Shown one piece after another: positions 9,556-19,174 of a stretch of 50,601 nt of DNA. The notes beneath the pieces are model-generated. The model saw only the letters and a program-made list of their open reading frames with translations. It was not told where the DNA came from and ran no database searches. Origin of the DNA: Pelagibacteraceae bacterium (GTDB lineage Bacteria > Pseudomonadota > Alphaproteobacteria > Pelagibacterales > Pelagibacteraceae); the NCBI GenBank assembly GCA_008638125.1, contig VTPM01000003.1, positions 1-50,601 of the forward strand, written 5' to 3'. The translations under genes were made by a program, and so were the position numbers. How positions within the stretch are numbered: position 1 is the stretch's first letter; each line of letters opens with the position of its first letter.

Positions 9556-9750
9556 ATGGCTACTTATTCGTGCAGTAAATGTGGAATGTCAGTGAATGCA
9601 ACGTGTGGAAAATGTAATGCTCCATTAGTTAATGGAAATTTGAAACTTGATAATGGAAATTCTGTTCAAATTTCAGAATGTCCAAATAAACATGGTAAAA
9701 TAAAATCACCTCTTTGTTGTGGACAAGATATGACGTGTTCTACTAATTAA
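9556..9750 (+). CDS. Cysteine-rich desulforedoxin-like mini-protein
   Basis: 64 residues with eight cysteines. The N terminus [10 protein letters not shown] (C6, C9) and the C-terminal LCCGQDM (C53, C54) together match the Cys4 iron site of desulforedoxin and the desulfoferrodoxin N-domain, C-x2-C ... CCGxxM. Between them lies an extra CGKC pair (C17, C20) and a single C42, and another Cys follows near the end (C61), so a second metal site or an ordinary zinc ribbon is possible. No signal peptide. The gene has its own promoter and a strong AAGGAG. The 3' end overlaps carB by 4 nt on the other strand. A role in redox or metal handling is inferred; a plain structural zinc ribbon is the alternative. 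Confidence 0.75.
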   Translation: MATYSCSKCGMSVNATCGKCNAPLVNGNLKLDNGNSVQISECPNKHGKIKSPLCCGQDMTCSTN

Positions 9751-12700
9751 ATATCTTGAAGAGAAGTTACTTCAAGTTTTTTGTTTTTTAAGGAATTAAT
9801 TGCTTCCAGACAAGCTTGTGCTGTTGACATATTAGTACAATAGGGGACTTTATTATTTAAAGTAGCTCTTCTAATTTCTCTAGCATCGCTAATTCTATGT
9901 TTTCTACTTCCACCACCTGTATTAATTACTAAAGCGATTTTTTTAGAGTTTAAAACATCTACAATGTGAGGTGAACCGCTACTAACTTTATTTATAGTTC
10001 TACATTTAATTTTATTTTGTCTAATGAATTCTGCAGTTCCTTTTGTGGCGCAAAGTTTAAAACCTAATTTTAACAATTGTTTCGCCAGATCAATACCCTC
10101 AGGTTTATGAGAGTCTTTTAATGAAATGAAAGCTAAACCTTTTGTTGGCAAAGAATTTGAGGCAGCAATCTGACTTTTGGCAAAAGCCATTCCAAAGTCC
10201 TTGTCAAAACCCATTACTTCACCAGTTGATTTCATCTCAGGGCCAAGCAGTAAATCACTATTTGGAAATTTATTGAAAGGAAAAACAGCTTCTTTTACTG
10301 CAAACATTTTTTTGGTTTTACTAACTAAATTAAATTTAGATAATTTTTCTCCAGCCATTACTCTTGAAGCTATTTTAGCATAAGGTATTCCTTTTGCTTT
10401 GGAGACGAAAGGAACCGTTCTACTTGCTCTCGGGTTAACTTCAATGACATAAATTTCATCATTTTTAATTGCAAACTGAATGTTCATAAAACCTTTAACT
10501 TTTAAAGCTAAAGCTAGTTTCTTGGTTTGGTTTTCTATTTCTTTTATTAATTCTTTTTTAATCGAAACAGGAGGTAAGCAACAAGCGGAGTCACCTGAGT
10601 GAATACCAGCTTCTTCAATATGCTGCATAATACCTGCCACTTCTACTTTTTTACCGTCAGAAACTGCATCAACATCAATTTCCATAGCGTGATCAATAAA
10701 TTTATCAATTAGTATTGGATTTTCTTCTGCTGCTTTAAAAGCTTCTTCGACAAAGTTTTTAAGTTGGTCTTTTTCATATACAATCTCCATTGCTCTACCG
10801 CCCAAGACATATGATGGCCTTACCATTAGAGGCAAACCAATTCTTTCTGCAATTTTAATTGCTTCTTTGAAATTTTTTGCTATTCCACTTTCTGCTTGTT
10901 TTAATTTTAGTCTATCTATTAATTTACTAAATCTGTCTCTATCTTCGGCTAAATCAATAGAAGTATATTGAGTTCCAAGTATTGGAAACTTATTTTCATG
11001 CAAAAATTTAGCAAGTTTTATTGGAGTTTGCCCGCCAAATTGAGCAATAATTCCGATTAGATTTCCTTTTTCTTTTTCTTTTTTAATAATATTAAAAACA
11101 TATTCTTCTTTTAATGGTTCAAAATAAAGTCTATCGCTAGTATCATAATCTGTAGAAACCGTTTCAGGGTTGCAGTTTATCATTATTGTTTCAAATCCGG
11201 CTTCTTTCAAAGAATAACTTGCCTGGCAGCAACAATAATCAAACTCTATACCTTGGCCAATTCTATTAGGTCCACCTCCTAAGATTATAACTTTCTTTTT
11301 AGCAGAAGGATCTGCTTCACATTCAGAATTAAGTGCAAAGTTTCTTTGATATGTTGAATACATATAAGGCGTAAATGATTTAAATTCAGATGCACAGGTG
11401 TCTACTTTTTTAAACACAGGCATCACTTTTAACCCCATTCTCTTGTTTCTGATTATCTTCTCTGGAATTTTAGTTAATTCTGATAGTTTCTTATCTGAAA
11501 AGCCAATTGATTTAATTTTATTAAAATTATTATAATCTTTTGGCAGACCTTTCTTCTTAATTTCATTCTCAATTTCAACAATTTCCTTTATTTGCTCTAA
11601 AAACCAATTATCAATTTTTGATAATTTCTGTATATTTTTAATATCAATTTTCTTTCTAAAAGCTTCAGCCACAAGAAGAATTTTATTTGGAATATTTTCT
11701 TTAAGTTTTTTTTCTATTTGTTTTTTATCTAAATTAAAAATTCTATCTAAACCTGAAAAACCTATTTCTAATGAAACCAAAGCCTTTTGCAGAGACTCTT
11801 TAAAATTTCTGCCAATTGCCATTGCCTCACCCACAGATTTCATTGATGTACCTAAAATTGCCTCTGAAGTAGGAAACTTCTCAAATGTAAATCTTGGAAT
11901 TTTTGTTACCACATAATCAATTGAAGGCTCAAAGGATGCAGGCGTAACTTTTGTGATCTCATTTTTTAGTTCGTCTAAAGTGTAACCCACAGCAAGTTTA
12001 GCTGCCACTTTTGCAATTGGAAAACCCGTTGCTTTAGATGCAAGTGCAGAAGATCTTGAAACTCTTGGATTCATTTCAATGATAACCATTCTTCCGTTTT
12101 TAGGATTGATTGCAAATTGAACATTAGATCCTCCAGTCTCAACACCAATTTTTCTAAGACAGGCAATCGAAGCATTTCTCATGACCTGGTACTCTTTATC
12201 AGTAAGAGTTAGAGCAGGAGCAACAGTAACCGAATCTCCTGTGTGGATTCCCATAGGATCAATGTTTTCTATAGAACAGACAATAATACAGTTATCTTTT
12301 CTGTCTCTTACGACCTCCATCTCAAATTCTTTCCAACCTTCAAGACACTCCTCAATTAGCACCTGGCTTACAGGAGACTCATGAAGTCCGTTTTTGACAA
12401 TTTTAAAATATTCTTTTTTAGACTTAGCTATTCCACCACCAAGGCCCCCTAATGTAAAAGCTGGTCTGATGATCGCCGGTAATCCTATTTGTTTTAAGGC
12501 TGAAGAAGCATCTTTGATATGATTAACAATTTTGGACTTAGGAAGATCTAAGCCTATCTCAATCATATTTTTTCTGAATTTTTTTCTATCTTCTGCGTTT
12601 GAAATTGCCTTAGAGTTAGCGCCAATTAATTCAATCTTATATTTTTTTAATATTCCTTTTTTTTCTGCTTCCATTGCTAAATTCAAAGCAGTTTGACCAC

Positions 12701-12971
12701 CCATTGTTGGTAGAATGGCATCTGGTTTTTCTTTTTTTAAAATTTTTTCTAAAACTTCTAGTGTAATAGGTTCAATATAAGTTTTATCTGCAACACCAGG
12801 GTCAGTCATGATTGTTGCCGGGTTCGAGTTGATTAAGATGACTTTATATCCCTCATCTTTTAATGCTTTACAGGCTTGTGTACCCGAATAATCAAATTCA
12901 CAAGCTTGACCAATGATGATAGGTCCAGCACCAACAACTAGTATTGTTTTAAGATCTTTTCTTTTTGGCAT
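9747..12971 (-). CDS. carB: Carbamoyl-phosphate synthase large subunit
   Basis: Makes carbamoyl phosphate from bicarbonate, ATP and ammonia channelled from CarA, feeding arginine and pyrimidine synthesis. The two homologous ATP-grasp halves are both complete. The first begins [20 protein letters not shown], with [19 protein letters not shown] near residue 300. The second begins [19 protein letters not shown], with [17 protein letters not shown]. The C-terminal MGS-like allosteric domain includes [11 protein letters not shown] and NTGGGS. The length of 1074 residues matches the E. coli protein almost exactly. The ATG at 12971 lies inside the last 23 nt of carA, so the subunits are translationally coupled. 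The 3' end overlaps the desulforedoxin-like gene by 4 nt. Confidence 0.97.
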   Translation of the reverse strand: MPKRKDLKTILVVGAGPIIIGQACEFDYSGTQACKALKDEGYKVILINSNPATIMTDPGVADKTYIEPITLEVLEKILKKEKPDAILPTMGGQTALNLAMEAEKKGILKKYKIELIGANSKAISNAEDRKKFRKNMIEIGLDLPKSKIVNHIKDASSALKQIGLPAIIRPAFTLGGLGGGIAKSKKEYFKIVKNGLHESPVSQVLIEECLEGWKEFEMEVVRDRKDNCIIVCSIENIDPMGIHTGDSVTVAPALTLTDKEYQVMRNASIACLRKIGVETGGSNVQFAINPKNGRMVIIEMNPRVSRSSALASKATGFPIAKVAAKLAVGYTLDELKNEITKVTPASFEPSIDYVVTKIPRFTFEKFPTSEAILGTSMKSVGEAMAIGRNFKESLQKALVSLEIGFSGLDRIFNLDKKQIEKKLKENIPNKILLVAEAFRKKIDIKNIQKLSKIDNWFLEQIKEIVEIENEIKKKGLPKDYNNFNKIKSIGFSDKKLSELTKIPEKIIRNKRMGLKVMPVFKKVDTCASEFKSFTPYMYSTYQRNFALNSECEADPSAKKKVIILGGGPNRIGQGIEFDYCCCQASYSLKEAGFETIMINCNPETVSTDYDTSDRLYFEPLKEEYVFNIIKKEKEKGNLIGIIAQFGGQTPIKLAKFLHENKFPILGTQYTSIDLAEDRDRFSKLIDRLKLKQAESGIAKNFKEAIKIAERIGLPLMVRPSYVLGGRAMEIVYEKDQLKNFVEEAFKAAEENPILIDKFIDHAMEIDVDAVSDGKKVEVAGIMQHIEEAGIHSGDSACCLPPVSIKKELIKEIENQTKKLALALKVKGFMNIQFAIKNDEIYVIEVNPRASRTVPFVSKAKGIPYAKIASRVMAGEKLSKFNLVSKTKKMFAVKEAVFPFNKFPNSDLLLGPEMKSTGEVMGFDKDFGMAFAKSQIAASNSLPTKGLAFISLKDSHKPEGIDLAKQLLKLGFKLCATKGTAEFIRQNKIKCRTINKVSSGSPHIVDVLNSKKIALVINTGGGSRKHRISDAREIRRATLNNKVPYCTNMSTAQACLEAINSLKNKKLEVTSLQDI

Positions 12972-14157
12972 TTTTTTTCATTTCATTTACAAATTCTTGG
13001 AATAAATAAACACTATCTTGAGGTCCAGGATTTGACTCCGGGTGATATTGAACAGAGAATACTGGTTTATTTTTTAACCTTATCCCTTCAATACAATTAT
13101 CAAAGAGAGAGGTATGAGTGATTTCTATATTTTTAGGTAAGCTTTCTCTTACAATTTCAAAACCATGATTTTGACTTGTTATTTCAACATTCCCTTTTAA
13201 TAAATTTTTAACAGGATGATTAGCCCCTCTATGGCCTAGCTTCATTTTTTTTGTTTTAGCACCTAAAGTTAAAGCTAAAATTTGATGACCTAAACAAATT
13301 CCAAAAATAGGTAAATTATTTTTGATTAAATCTTTAATTATATTAATAGCATATTTTCCAGTTGCCGCAGGATCTCCAGGGCCATTAGATAAAAATACTC
13401 CATGAGGTTTTAGTTTTAAAATATCAGTAGCGCTAGTTTTGCAGGAAACTACAGTTACATGACAATTAAAATCAGAAAAATATCTAAGAATATTTTTTTT
13501 AATACCATAATCAATCGCAACAACATTTAATTTATTTTTTTTATTTTTTTCATATCCAATTTCTTTTTTCCAAGTTTTTAACCCTGACCAAGTATAATTT
13601 TTTTTAGTTGATACTTTTTGAGCAAGGTCTAGATTTTTTAAGCCGCTCCATTTTTTTGTTTCATTAATTAATTTGCTAATATTAAAGTTTTTATTTTTTA
13701 AGTGAGCTATGGTTCCTTTGGGTGCTCCTTTATCTCTAATAAAATTAGTAAGATTTCTAGTATCAAGACCAGTAATTCCTACAATTTTGTTCTTTTTTAA
13801 CCAAGCATCTAAATGGTTTAATGATCTATAGTTTGAAGGATCAGTGATTTCAGAATTAAAAATTACCCCTTTTGTCCAAATTTTTTCTGACTCGTGGTCT
13901 TCTTTATTCGTTCCCACATTACCTATATGTGGGAAAGTAAAATTAATAATTTGTTCAGCATAAGAAGGGTCAGAAATAATTTCTTGGTAACCAGTTATTG
14001 CAGTGTTGAAACAAACTTCACCCGTAGCAGTGCCTTGAAACCCTAGTCCAAAACCTTTAAAAATGTTTCCATTTTCTAATACTAAAATAGCGGTGCTGTT
14101 GATCTCTTTAAGATTTTTTTTAGAGTTTTTTATTTGTTGAATTGGTTTCAAATACAA
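12949..14157 (-). CDS. carA: Carbamoyl-phosphate synthase small subunit (glutamine amidotransferase), non-ATG start
   Basis: Hydrolyses glutamine and passes ammonia to CarB. The N-terminal CPSase domain begins [13 protein letters not shown] and contains [15 protein letters not shown]. The class I amidotransferase domain has the nucleophile C288 in FGICLGHQ and the catalytic His-Glu in QYHPES. The conserved domain begins at about residue 22 and no ATG exists in frame before it. The frame is closed upstream by a TAA at 14179-14181, so the first usable starts are TTG at 14157 or TTG at 14151; I use 14157. A promoter at 14199-14227 predicts transcription from about 14191, which fits this start. 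A nine-codon leader ORF ends one base before it. Confidence 0.93.
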   Translation of the reverse strand: MYLKPIQQIKNSKKNLKEINSTAILVLENGNIFKGFGLGFQGTATGEVCFNTAITGYQEIISDPSYAEQIINFTFPHIGNVGTNKEDHESEKIWTKGVIFNSEITDPSNYRSLNHLDAWLKKNKIVGITGLDTRNLTNFIRDKGAPKGTIAHLKNKNFNISKLINETKKWSGLKNLDLAQKVSTKKNYTWSGLKTWKKEIGYEKNKKNKLNVVAIDYGIKKNILRYFSDFNCHVTVVSCKTSATDILKLKPHGVFLSNGPGDPAATGKYAINIIKDLIKNNLPIFGICLGHQILALTLGAKTKKMKLGHRGANHPVKNLLKGNVEITSQNHGFEIVRESLPKNIEITHTSLFDNCIEGIRLKNKPVFSVQYHPESNPGPQDSVYLFQEFVNEMKKNAKKKRS

Positions 14158-14158
14158 C

Positions 14159-14188
14159 TCATGAGTTAAAGCAAATACTTATAAACAT
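14159..14188 (-). other. Nine-codon leader ORF upstream of carA
   Basis: Within the predicted carA leader an ATG at 14186-14188 opens the frame MFISICFNS, closed by TGA at 14159-14161. One base separates this stop from the TTG proposed as the carA start, so ribosomes finishing it could reinitiate on carA. No Shine-Dalgarno is seen. Such a short ORF can arise by chance in AT-rich DNA; the support is its position. Confidence 0.3.
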
Positions 14189-14198
14189 GATTTTGCGG

Positions 14199-14227
14199 AA
14201 GATATGAAATAGAAATATACTCGTCAA
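14199..14227 (-). promoter_or_regulatory. carAB promoter
   Basis: On the minus strand TTGACG (14222-14227) is separated by exactly 17 nt from TATCTT (14199-14204). Both are good sigma-70 matches (five and four to five of six). Transcription would start near 14191, leaving a leader of about 34 nt before the TTG start of carA. Confidence 0.65.
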
Positions 14228-14234
14228 GAAAGAT

Positions 14235-14255
14235 ATTTTTCTTTTGAAGAAAAAT
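14235..14255. repeat. Perfect 9-bp inverted repeat between carA and yqeY promoters (possible operator)
   Basis: ATTTTTCTT at 14235-14243, a TTG centre, and AAGAAAAAT at 14247-14255 form a perfect palindrome of 9-bp arms. It lies just upstream of the carA -35 (14222-14227) and over the candidate yqeY -35 (14244-14249). A regulator bound here could control both directions. It is not followed by a T-run in either direction that would make it a good terminator. AT-rich DNA makes weak palindromes common, but nine perfect pairs are more than expected. Confidence 0.45.
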
Positions 14256-14272
14256 TGTGATTAAAGTAAAAA
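14244..14272 (+). promoter_or_regulatory. Candidate promoter for yqeY-dnaG-rpoD
   Basis: TTGAAG (14244-14249), a 17-nt spacer and TAAAAA (14267-14272) precede the ATG at 14290 by an appropriate distance. The -10 is a four-of-six match only, so this is tentative. Confidence 0.35.
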
Positions 14273-14289
14273 TAAAAAATTAATTAAAT

Positions 14290-14745
14290 ATGTCCCTGCA
14301 AAATCAAATCGAAGAAAAACTAAACCAGTCATTAAAAAATAAAGATAAATCTCTTTATCCAACACTGAGATTAATTGTTTCAGCTATTAAAGATGCTGTA
14401 ATTGCTAATAGAGGCAAAGACTCCAAAGAGCTAACAGATCAGGACATAATGAGTTTGTTAAAAAAGATGGTTAAACAACGAAACGAATCGTGTGAGGTAT
14501 ACAAAAAAGCTGGCCGAGAAGAATTACTTGCTAGCGAAACTAAAGAAATTGAAATTATTAGCTCTTTTTTACCTAAGCAATTAAGTGAAGAAGAAACAAA
14601 AAAAATATGTGAGGATGTTATTAAAAAAGTAGGTGCTGCTTCCATAAAAGATATGGGAAAAGTTATGGGTGAATTAAAGAAAACGCATGCAGATGTATTA
14701 GATTTTTCTAAAGTAGGCTCAATAATAAAAACAATTTTAAATTAA
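14290..14745 (+). CDS. GatB/YqeY domain protein
   Basis: 151-residue YqeY-family protein related to the tail domain of GatB, the Asp/Glu-tRNA amidotransferase subunit. Recognisable segments are LRLIVSAIKDA, the central MVKQRNES and YKKAGREELLASETKEI, and LPKQLSEEE near residue 100, followed by a C-terminal helical bundle ending KVGSIIKTILN. The free-standing protein binds RNA or tRNA in its better-studied relatives but its precise role is unsettled. It lies four bases ahead of dnaG, an arrangement usual in alphaproteobacteria (carA divergent, then yqeY-dnaG-rpoD), and is probably co-transcribed with the replication and transcription genes. Confidence 0.9.
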   Translation: MSLQNQIEEKLNQSLKNKDKSLYPTLRLIVSAIKDAVIANRGKDSKELTDQDIMSLLKKMVKQRNESCEVYKKAGREELLASETKEIEIISSFLPKQLSEEETKKICEDVIKKVGAASIKDMGKVMGELKKTHADVLDFSKVGSIIKTILN

Positions 14746-14749
14746 GTTA

Positions 14750-16537
14750 ATGAAATATCCAAAAGAATATCTCGACGAAATTAAGTTGAGACTAAAAGTT
14801 TCACAAGTTGTTGGCAAATCAGTGCAGCTAAAAAAAAGAGGAAAAGAATTTGTAGGCCTTTCACCTTTTAAGAATGAAAAGAGTCCATCTTTTACCGTAA
14901 GTGATGAAAAGGAATTTTACCACTGCTTTAGTACAGGTGAACATGGGAATATTTTTGATTTTTTAATAAAGACGAAAGGAATGAATTTTGGAGAAGCAGT
15001 TAGGACACTAGCTGCAGAAGCAGGTATGCCTCCTTACAGATTTACTAAAATTGATACTGAAAAAGAAAAAAGATTTAATAATTATAAAAATATTTTTAAA
15101 GATTATTTAGATTTTTTTCACAAACAATTATTTTTGCCAGAAAATAAGCCTGCTTTAGATTATTTAGAGAAAAGGGGATTACAGCAAAATATAATTAAAG
15201 AATTTAGTTTAGGTTATGTGCCCTGGCAAAATAATTTTTATGAAGAGTTACTTAAAAAGTTTTCTGAACAAGATATTGCTTTAACTGGACTTTATTACAA
15301 AAATGATAAAACCAATAAATTTGTTGATCGTTTTAATTCAAGAATTATTTTTCCAATAAATAATCTTACAGGTGAGCCCATAGCTTTTGGTGGAAGAATA
15401 ATTAAAGAAAGCAATTTAGCAAAATATATAAATTCTCCCGAAACAGAATTTTATAAAAAAGGAAGAATGATTTTTAATCTAGATAAAGCTAAAGCACTTA
15501 GGTCCGAGACAGATGAAGTGGTGATTGTAGAAGGATATATGGATGTAGTAAGTTTGTATGCCTCAGGAGTTAAAAATGTAATTTCAAATTCAGGTACTGC
15601 TTTAACTGAAACCCAAATAGATTTGATTTGGAAATTCTTCTCTAATCCAATTATTTGCTTAGATGGAGATCAAAGCGGACAAAACGCAGCTCTGCGGATA
15701 GCAGAAAAACTTTTACCTCTAATTAATGAAAACAATAAATTATATTTTTCAATTTTACCAAAAGGTGAAGATCCAGATGATTATATTAAAAAAAATGGAA
15801 AAGAAAAATTTAATGAATTTTTAAATTCAAAAAAGATAATACAATCCTATATTTGGGATGCACATATAGCTGAAGTTAATATTAACAATCCTTTTGAAAT
15901 TTCAAAATTTGAAAAAAAGATTAAAGCACTTTGCTATGGAATTAAAGATGAAACTTTAAAAAAATATATCTTAGAAGATTTCTTAGAAAAAATAAAAAAC
16001 CTTACTCCAATACAAAGTTCAAAGAAAACATTTACACCTTTTATTAAATATGGAAAAAAAGACTTCAAAGTTTTGAATAAAACTAAACAGCTTTATAATG
16101 AAAAAAATCATTACTCCAAGGAAGAGGTTAAAGAACAATCTGCCTTATTTATTGTATTAAACCATCCATCCTCAATTAAAGATAAAATTAATTTTCTGGA
16201 TGAAATAAATTTTACAAATGAAAAAAATAATGAATTTAAAAATGAACTTATAAATATTATTAAAAATGACAGCATAAACGCCGTAAAAGGTCTTAATTCT
16301 GATCAAAAATTCAGGTCAATAATTAATGAAATAAATAAAAATATTAATTTTAAGAATATTTTAAATAAAAAAAATGACCAGGAAATCGAAGAATTGTTTG
16401 TAGAGCTGATAAATGAGTTGAAAGAAATGAATCACTTAAAACAAATAGAATTTTTAGAGAATAAAGTGGCAAAAAATTTAGATGAAAGTTCTTATTCCGA
16501 ACTTCTGAAGCTTAAAAGTCAGTTAAATAGGGATTAA
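14750..16537 (+). CDS. dnaG: DNA primase with degenerate zinc-binding domain
   Basis: Synthesises RNA primers at the replication fork. Residues 1-100 align with the CHC2 zinc-binding domain, including SPFKNEKSPSFTV and EFYHCFSTGEHGN. Of the four canonical ligands only C59 remains: the others read S38, K41 and T62. The RNA polymerase and TOPRIM core is intact, with EGYMDV near residue 260 and LDGDQSG near 310. The C-terminal helicase-binding region is divergent and lysine/asparagine-rich. The length of 595 residues is normal. I recall similar ligand losses in other alphaproteobacterial primases, so a non-metal fold of this domain is likely. The gene precedes rpoD as in the classic macromolecular synthesis operon. 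Confidence 0.96.
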   Translation: MKYPKEYLDEIKLRLKVSQVVGKSVQLKKRGKEFVGLSPFKNEKSPSFTVSDEKEFYHCFSTGEHGNIFDFLIKTKGMNFGEAVRTLAAEAGMPPYRFTKIDTEKEKRFNNYKNIFKDYLDFFHKQLFLPENKPALDYLEKRGLQQNIIKEFSLGYVPWQNNFYEELLKKFSEQDIALTGLYYKNDKTNKFVDRFNSRIIFPINNLTGEPIAFGGRIIKESNLAKYINSPETEFYKKGRMIFNLDKAKALRSETDEVVIVEGYMDVVSLYASGVKNVISNSGTALTETQIDLIWKFFSNPIICLDGDQSGQNAALRIAEKLLPLINENNKLYFSILPKGEDPDDYIKKNGKEKFNEFLNSKKIIQSYIWDAHIAEVNINNPFEISKFEKKIKALCYGIKDETLKKYILEDFLEKIKNLTPIQSSKKTFTPFIKYGKKDFKVLNKTKQLYNEKNHYSKEEVKEQSALFIVLNHPSSIKDKINFLDEINFTNEKNNEFKNELINIIKNDSINAVKGLNSDQKFRSIINEINKNINFKNILNKKNDQEIEELFVELINELKEMNHLKQIEFLENKVAKNLDESSYSELLKLKSQLNRD

Positions 16538-16602
16538 AAAAAGATAGATTTTAAGAGAATTCATACTATATATAACTTCGCATTAATTTAAAATCAGCCA
16601 TT

Positions 16603-18459
16603 ATGGTAGAAAAGCTAATAACTAAATCATTTGAAAGACTTTTAGACAAAGGAAAAGTAAGAGGCTTTATTACTTATGAAGAACTAGGTAAGTCACTTGG
16701 TAAAAGAGGAAGTTCAGTTGATAACGTAGAAAAAGCTTTTTTAATAATCGCTGACAACAGCGTAACTTTAGTAGAAAAAAAATCTCAATACCAATCTAAT
16801 AAGAAAAAAGAAACTCCAGTAGCGAGCGAAGAAAAACAGTCAGATAAAAGTGACGATCCAATAAGAATGTACCTCAGAGAGATGGGTGGTGTAGAACTAC
16901 TTTCTCGTGAAGGTGAAATTGCTATAGCTAAAAGAATTGAAGCCGGAAAAGACGTGATGATCAATGCTTTAACGCAAAGCCCATTAGTTGCAAAAAAAAT
17001 TTATGAATGGAAAGAAAAAATTGAAAGCAATGAATTACTAGTTAGAGATATTATTGATATTGATTCTACTTATGAGGATTTTGAAGCAATTGACGAAGAA
17101 GAGAAAAAAGTAAAAGCAGAGGCTAAAAGTAAGAAAAATAAAGACGAAGACAAAAAAGATGAAGATGCTCCAGCAGTTGAGGAAGAAGATGAATTCAACG
17201 TTTCCCTTGCAAAAATGGAGGAGGAAATTAGACCTAAAATTATTAAGATTATTGATAACTTAACTAAAGACTATTTAAAACTTCAAAAATATCAAAGAGA
17301 AAAATTAGATTGCATTCTTGCTTCAAAGGAACTCTCAATTTCAAAAAATAAAAATTTTAAAAAAATTCAATCTACATTAGTAGATAATTTTAAAAACCTT
17401 CAACTAGCTCCCCACGTAGTAGAAGAATTAGTCCAGGCTCATTACAAAGAGAATAAAAAAATTGTATCTTTAGAAGGTGTTTTATTAAGATTAGCTTTAG
17501 ACAATAAAATTTCTAGAGATGAATTTTTAAAATATTATATTGGAAATGAAATTAATCCAAAATTTGAAGCTTTTCTAACTGAAAATCCTACGTGGAAAGC
17601 TTTTTTCAAAAAATTTAAAAATGATTTTAATGAAATTAGAGAAAGATTAGTAGAATTTAGTGAGAAGATCGGTTTATCAGTTGGTGAGTTTAAAAAGTTA
17701 GTAAGCAGAATCCAAAAAGGTGAAAGAGAGTCACGAATAGCTAAAAAAGAAATGGTAGAAGCTAATTTAAGATTAGTAATTTCTATAGCTAAAAAATATA
17801 CCAATCGAGGATTACAATTTTTAGATCTTATTCAAGAGGGAAACATTGGACTAATGAAAGCAGTAGATAAATTTGAATACAGAAGAGGATATAAATTCTC
17901 TACTTACGCAACTTGGTGGATTAGACAGGCTATAACACGATCAATTGCTGACCAAGCCAGAACAATTAGAATTCCAGTTCACATGATCGAAACCATTAAT
18001 AAAATTGTTAGAACTCAAAGACAAATTATGAGCGAATTTGGTAGAGAACCAACTCCTGAAGAATTGGCAAAAAAATTAGCTATGCCTTTAGAGAAAGTTA
18101 GGAAAGTTTTAAAAATTGCAAAAGAACCAGTTTCTTTAGAAACACCAGTAGGTGATGAAGAAGATAGTAGTTTAGGAGATTTTATTGAAGATAAGAATGC
18201 ACTTCAGCCTTTAGATACTGCAATTCAGTCAAATTTAAGTGAGTCTACTACTAAAATTCTTGCATCATTAACCCCAAGAGAAGAAAGGGTTCTTAGAATG
18301 CGTTTTGGAATAGGTATGAACACAGATCATACTTTGGAAGAAGTTGGGCTACAATTTTCAGTAACGCGAGAAAGAATTAGACAGATAGAAGCTAAAGCTT
18401 TGAGAAAATTAAAACATCCAAGCAGATCAAAACAACTTAAAAGTTTCCTAGAAAAATAA
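16603..18459 (+). CDS. rpoD: RNA polymerase primary sigma factor (sigma-70)
   Basis: Housekeeping sigma factor. Region 1.1 is at the N terminus ([21 protein letters not shown]). Region 1.2 starts [21 protein letters not shown], and an acidic lysine/glutamate-rich non-conserved region spans about 155-205. Region 2 contains [12 protein letters not shown] and [18 protein letters not shown], then the -10-binding [15 protein letters not shown]. Region 3 has [12 protein letters not shown], and region 4 has [14 protein letters not shown], with the -35-binding helix [17 protein letters not shown]. The length of 618 residues is typical. There is a 65-nt gap after dnaG, enough for an additional promoter; a TATATAAC stretch at 16567-16576 could be its -10. 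Confidence 0.98.
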   Translation: MVEKLITKSFERLLDKGKVRGFITYEELGKSLGKRGSSVDNVEKAFLIIADNSVTLVEKKSQYQSNKKKETPVASEEKQSDKSDDPIRMYLREMGGVELLSREGEIAIAKRIEAGKDVMINALTQSPLVAKKIYEWKEKIESNELLVRDIIDIDSTYEDFEAIDEEEKKVKAEAKSKKNKDEDKKDEDAPAVEEEDEFNVSLAKMEEEIRPKIIKIIDNLTKDYLKLQKYQREKLDCILASKELSISKNKNFKKIQSTLVDNFKNLQLAPHVVEELVQAHYKENKKIVSLEGVLLRLALDNKISRDEFLKYYIGNEINPKFEAFLTENPTWKAFFKKFKNDFNEIRERLVEFSEKIGLSVGEFKKLVSRIQKGERESRIAKKEMVEANLRLVISIAKKYTNRGLQFLDLIQEGNIGLMKAVDKFEYRRGYKFSTYATWWIRQAITRSIADQARTIRIPVHMIETINKIVRTQRQIMSEFGREPTPEELAKKLAMPLEKVRKVLKIAKEPVSLETPVGDEEDSSLGDFIEDKNALQPLDTAIQSNLSESTTKILASLTPREERVLRMRFGIGMNTDHTLEEVGLQFSVTRERIRQIEAKALRKLKHPSRSKQLKSFLEK

Positions 18460-18484
18460 ATTCTGTTATACAAGTTATAAATTA

Positions 18485-18561
18485 GGGCCTGTAGCTCAGT
18501 TGGTTAGAGCAGTACACTCATAATGTATTGGTCGTAGGTTCGAGTCCTACCGGGCCCACCA
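18485..18561 (+). tRNA. tRNA with CAU anticodon (probably tRNA-Ile2, otherwise elongator Met)
   Basis: The 77-nt cloverleaf has a 7-bp acceptor (GGGCCTG pairing with CGGGCCC, one U-G pair), D arm GCTC/GAGC, anticodon stem GTACA/TGTAT with loop CTCATAA (anticodon CAU), T arm GTAGG/CCTAC with TTCGAGT, and an encoded CCA. A CAU anticodon is shared by Met and by Ile2, whose C34 is changed to lysidine. The acceptor pairs C4-G69 and C5-G68, and the Ile-like acceptor stem, are what the lysidine enzyme TilS prefers, so I favour Ile2. It lies 25 nt after rpoD. Confidence 0.93.
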
Positions 18562-18562
18562 A

Positions 18563-19162
18563 TTAATTATTAATGAATTCTTCTAGCTTAGAAAATAAAA
18601 TATTAATATCGTTATTGTTAGAATTTAATATAGAGGCAAATTCTTCTTTTTGAGTTTTAGCCAGACTTAATCCTTCAACTATCAAATCTCTTATCAAAGG
18701 TTTACTAGGATCTTTAGTGTAAATTCTCCAGTCAATTTTAATTTCAGGCTGAGATGCGCTTTCTACAATTCTTGAGCTTACTATATTATAGTTATCGCTT
18801 TTTTGATCAGCTGATAACACTTCAAATTTTTGAGAAGAGTAATCTGTAAGTCTTGATGTCAAACTTTTGAGGAAATATTTTTCAAATAAAGTTTTGTATT
18901 TTTTTAAATTATTTTCATCTAGAGTTTTTCTAACATCACCTAGCGTATACATTCCAAGTGCATCTATATCGACATTAGCAAGGGCTATTTCTTCTATTTT
19001 TTTATTTTTATCAGCTTTAGAAATACTTTTATTACTTAAAGTTTTAATTGCATCATCCACTAACTCCTCCACAAATAATTTTGGATCAGTGTTATAGGCA
19101 AAACTATTTATACTTATAGTAGTTATTAGAAATATTACTAATGCGCTTAGAAACCTTTTCAT
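18563..19162 (-). CDS. mlaC: MlaC-type phospholipid-binding periplasmic protein
   Basis: 199-residue periplasmic shuttle that carries phospholipids between the outer-membrane MlaA complex and the inner-membrane Mla ABC transporter. A Sec signal peptide covers residues 1 to ~22 (basic start, hydrophobic core, then INSFAY). The mature part shows the MlaC/Ttg2D pattern: VDIDALGMYTLGD, a central YKTLFEKYFLKSLTSRL, and KIDWRIYTKDPSKPLIRDLIVEGLSL, which forms the ligand-binding sheet. The gene follows mlaA with a 12-nt gap. Its stop is one base from the tRNA 3' end on the opposite strand, an example of the extreme packing here. Confidence 0.88.
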   Translation of the reverse strand: MKRFLSALVIFLITTISINSFAYNTDPKLFVEELVDDAIKTLSNKSISKADKNKKIEEIALANVDIDALGMYTLGDVRKTLDENNLKKYKTLFEKYFLKSLTSRLTDYSSQKFEVLSADQKSDNYNIVSSRIVESASQPEIKIDWRIYTKDPSKPLIRDLIVEGLSLAKTQKEEFASILNSNNNDINILFSKLEEFINN

Positions 19163-19174
19163 GATCGAAAAGTA

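Noticed and set aside
17535-17804. 89-codon minus-strand open frame in rpoD
   Set aside because: Antisense to sigma-70 region 2 coding sequence; composition is that of a reverse-strand shadow.
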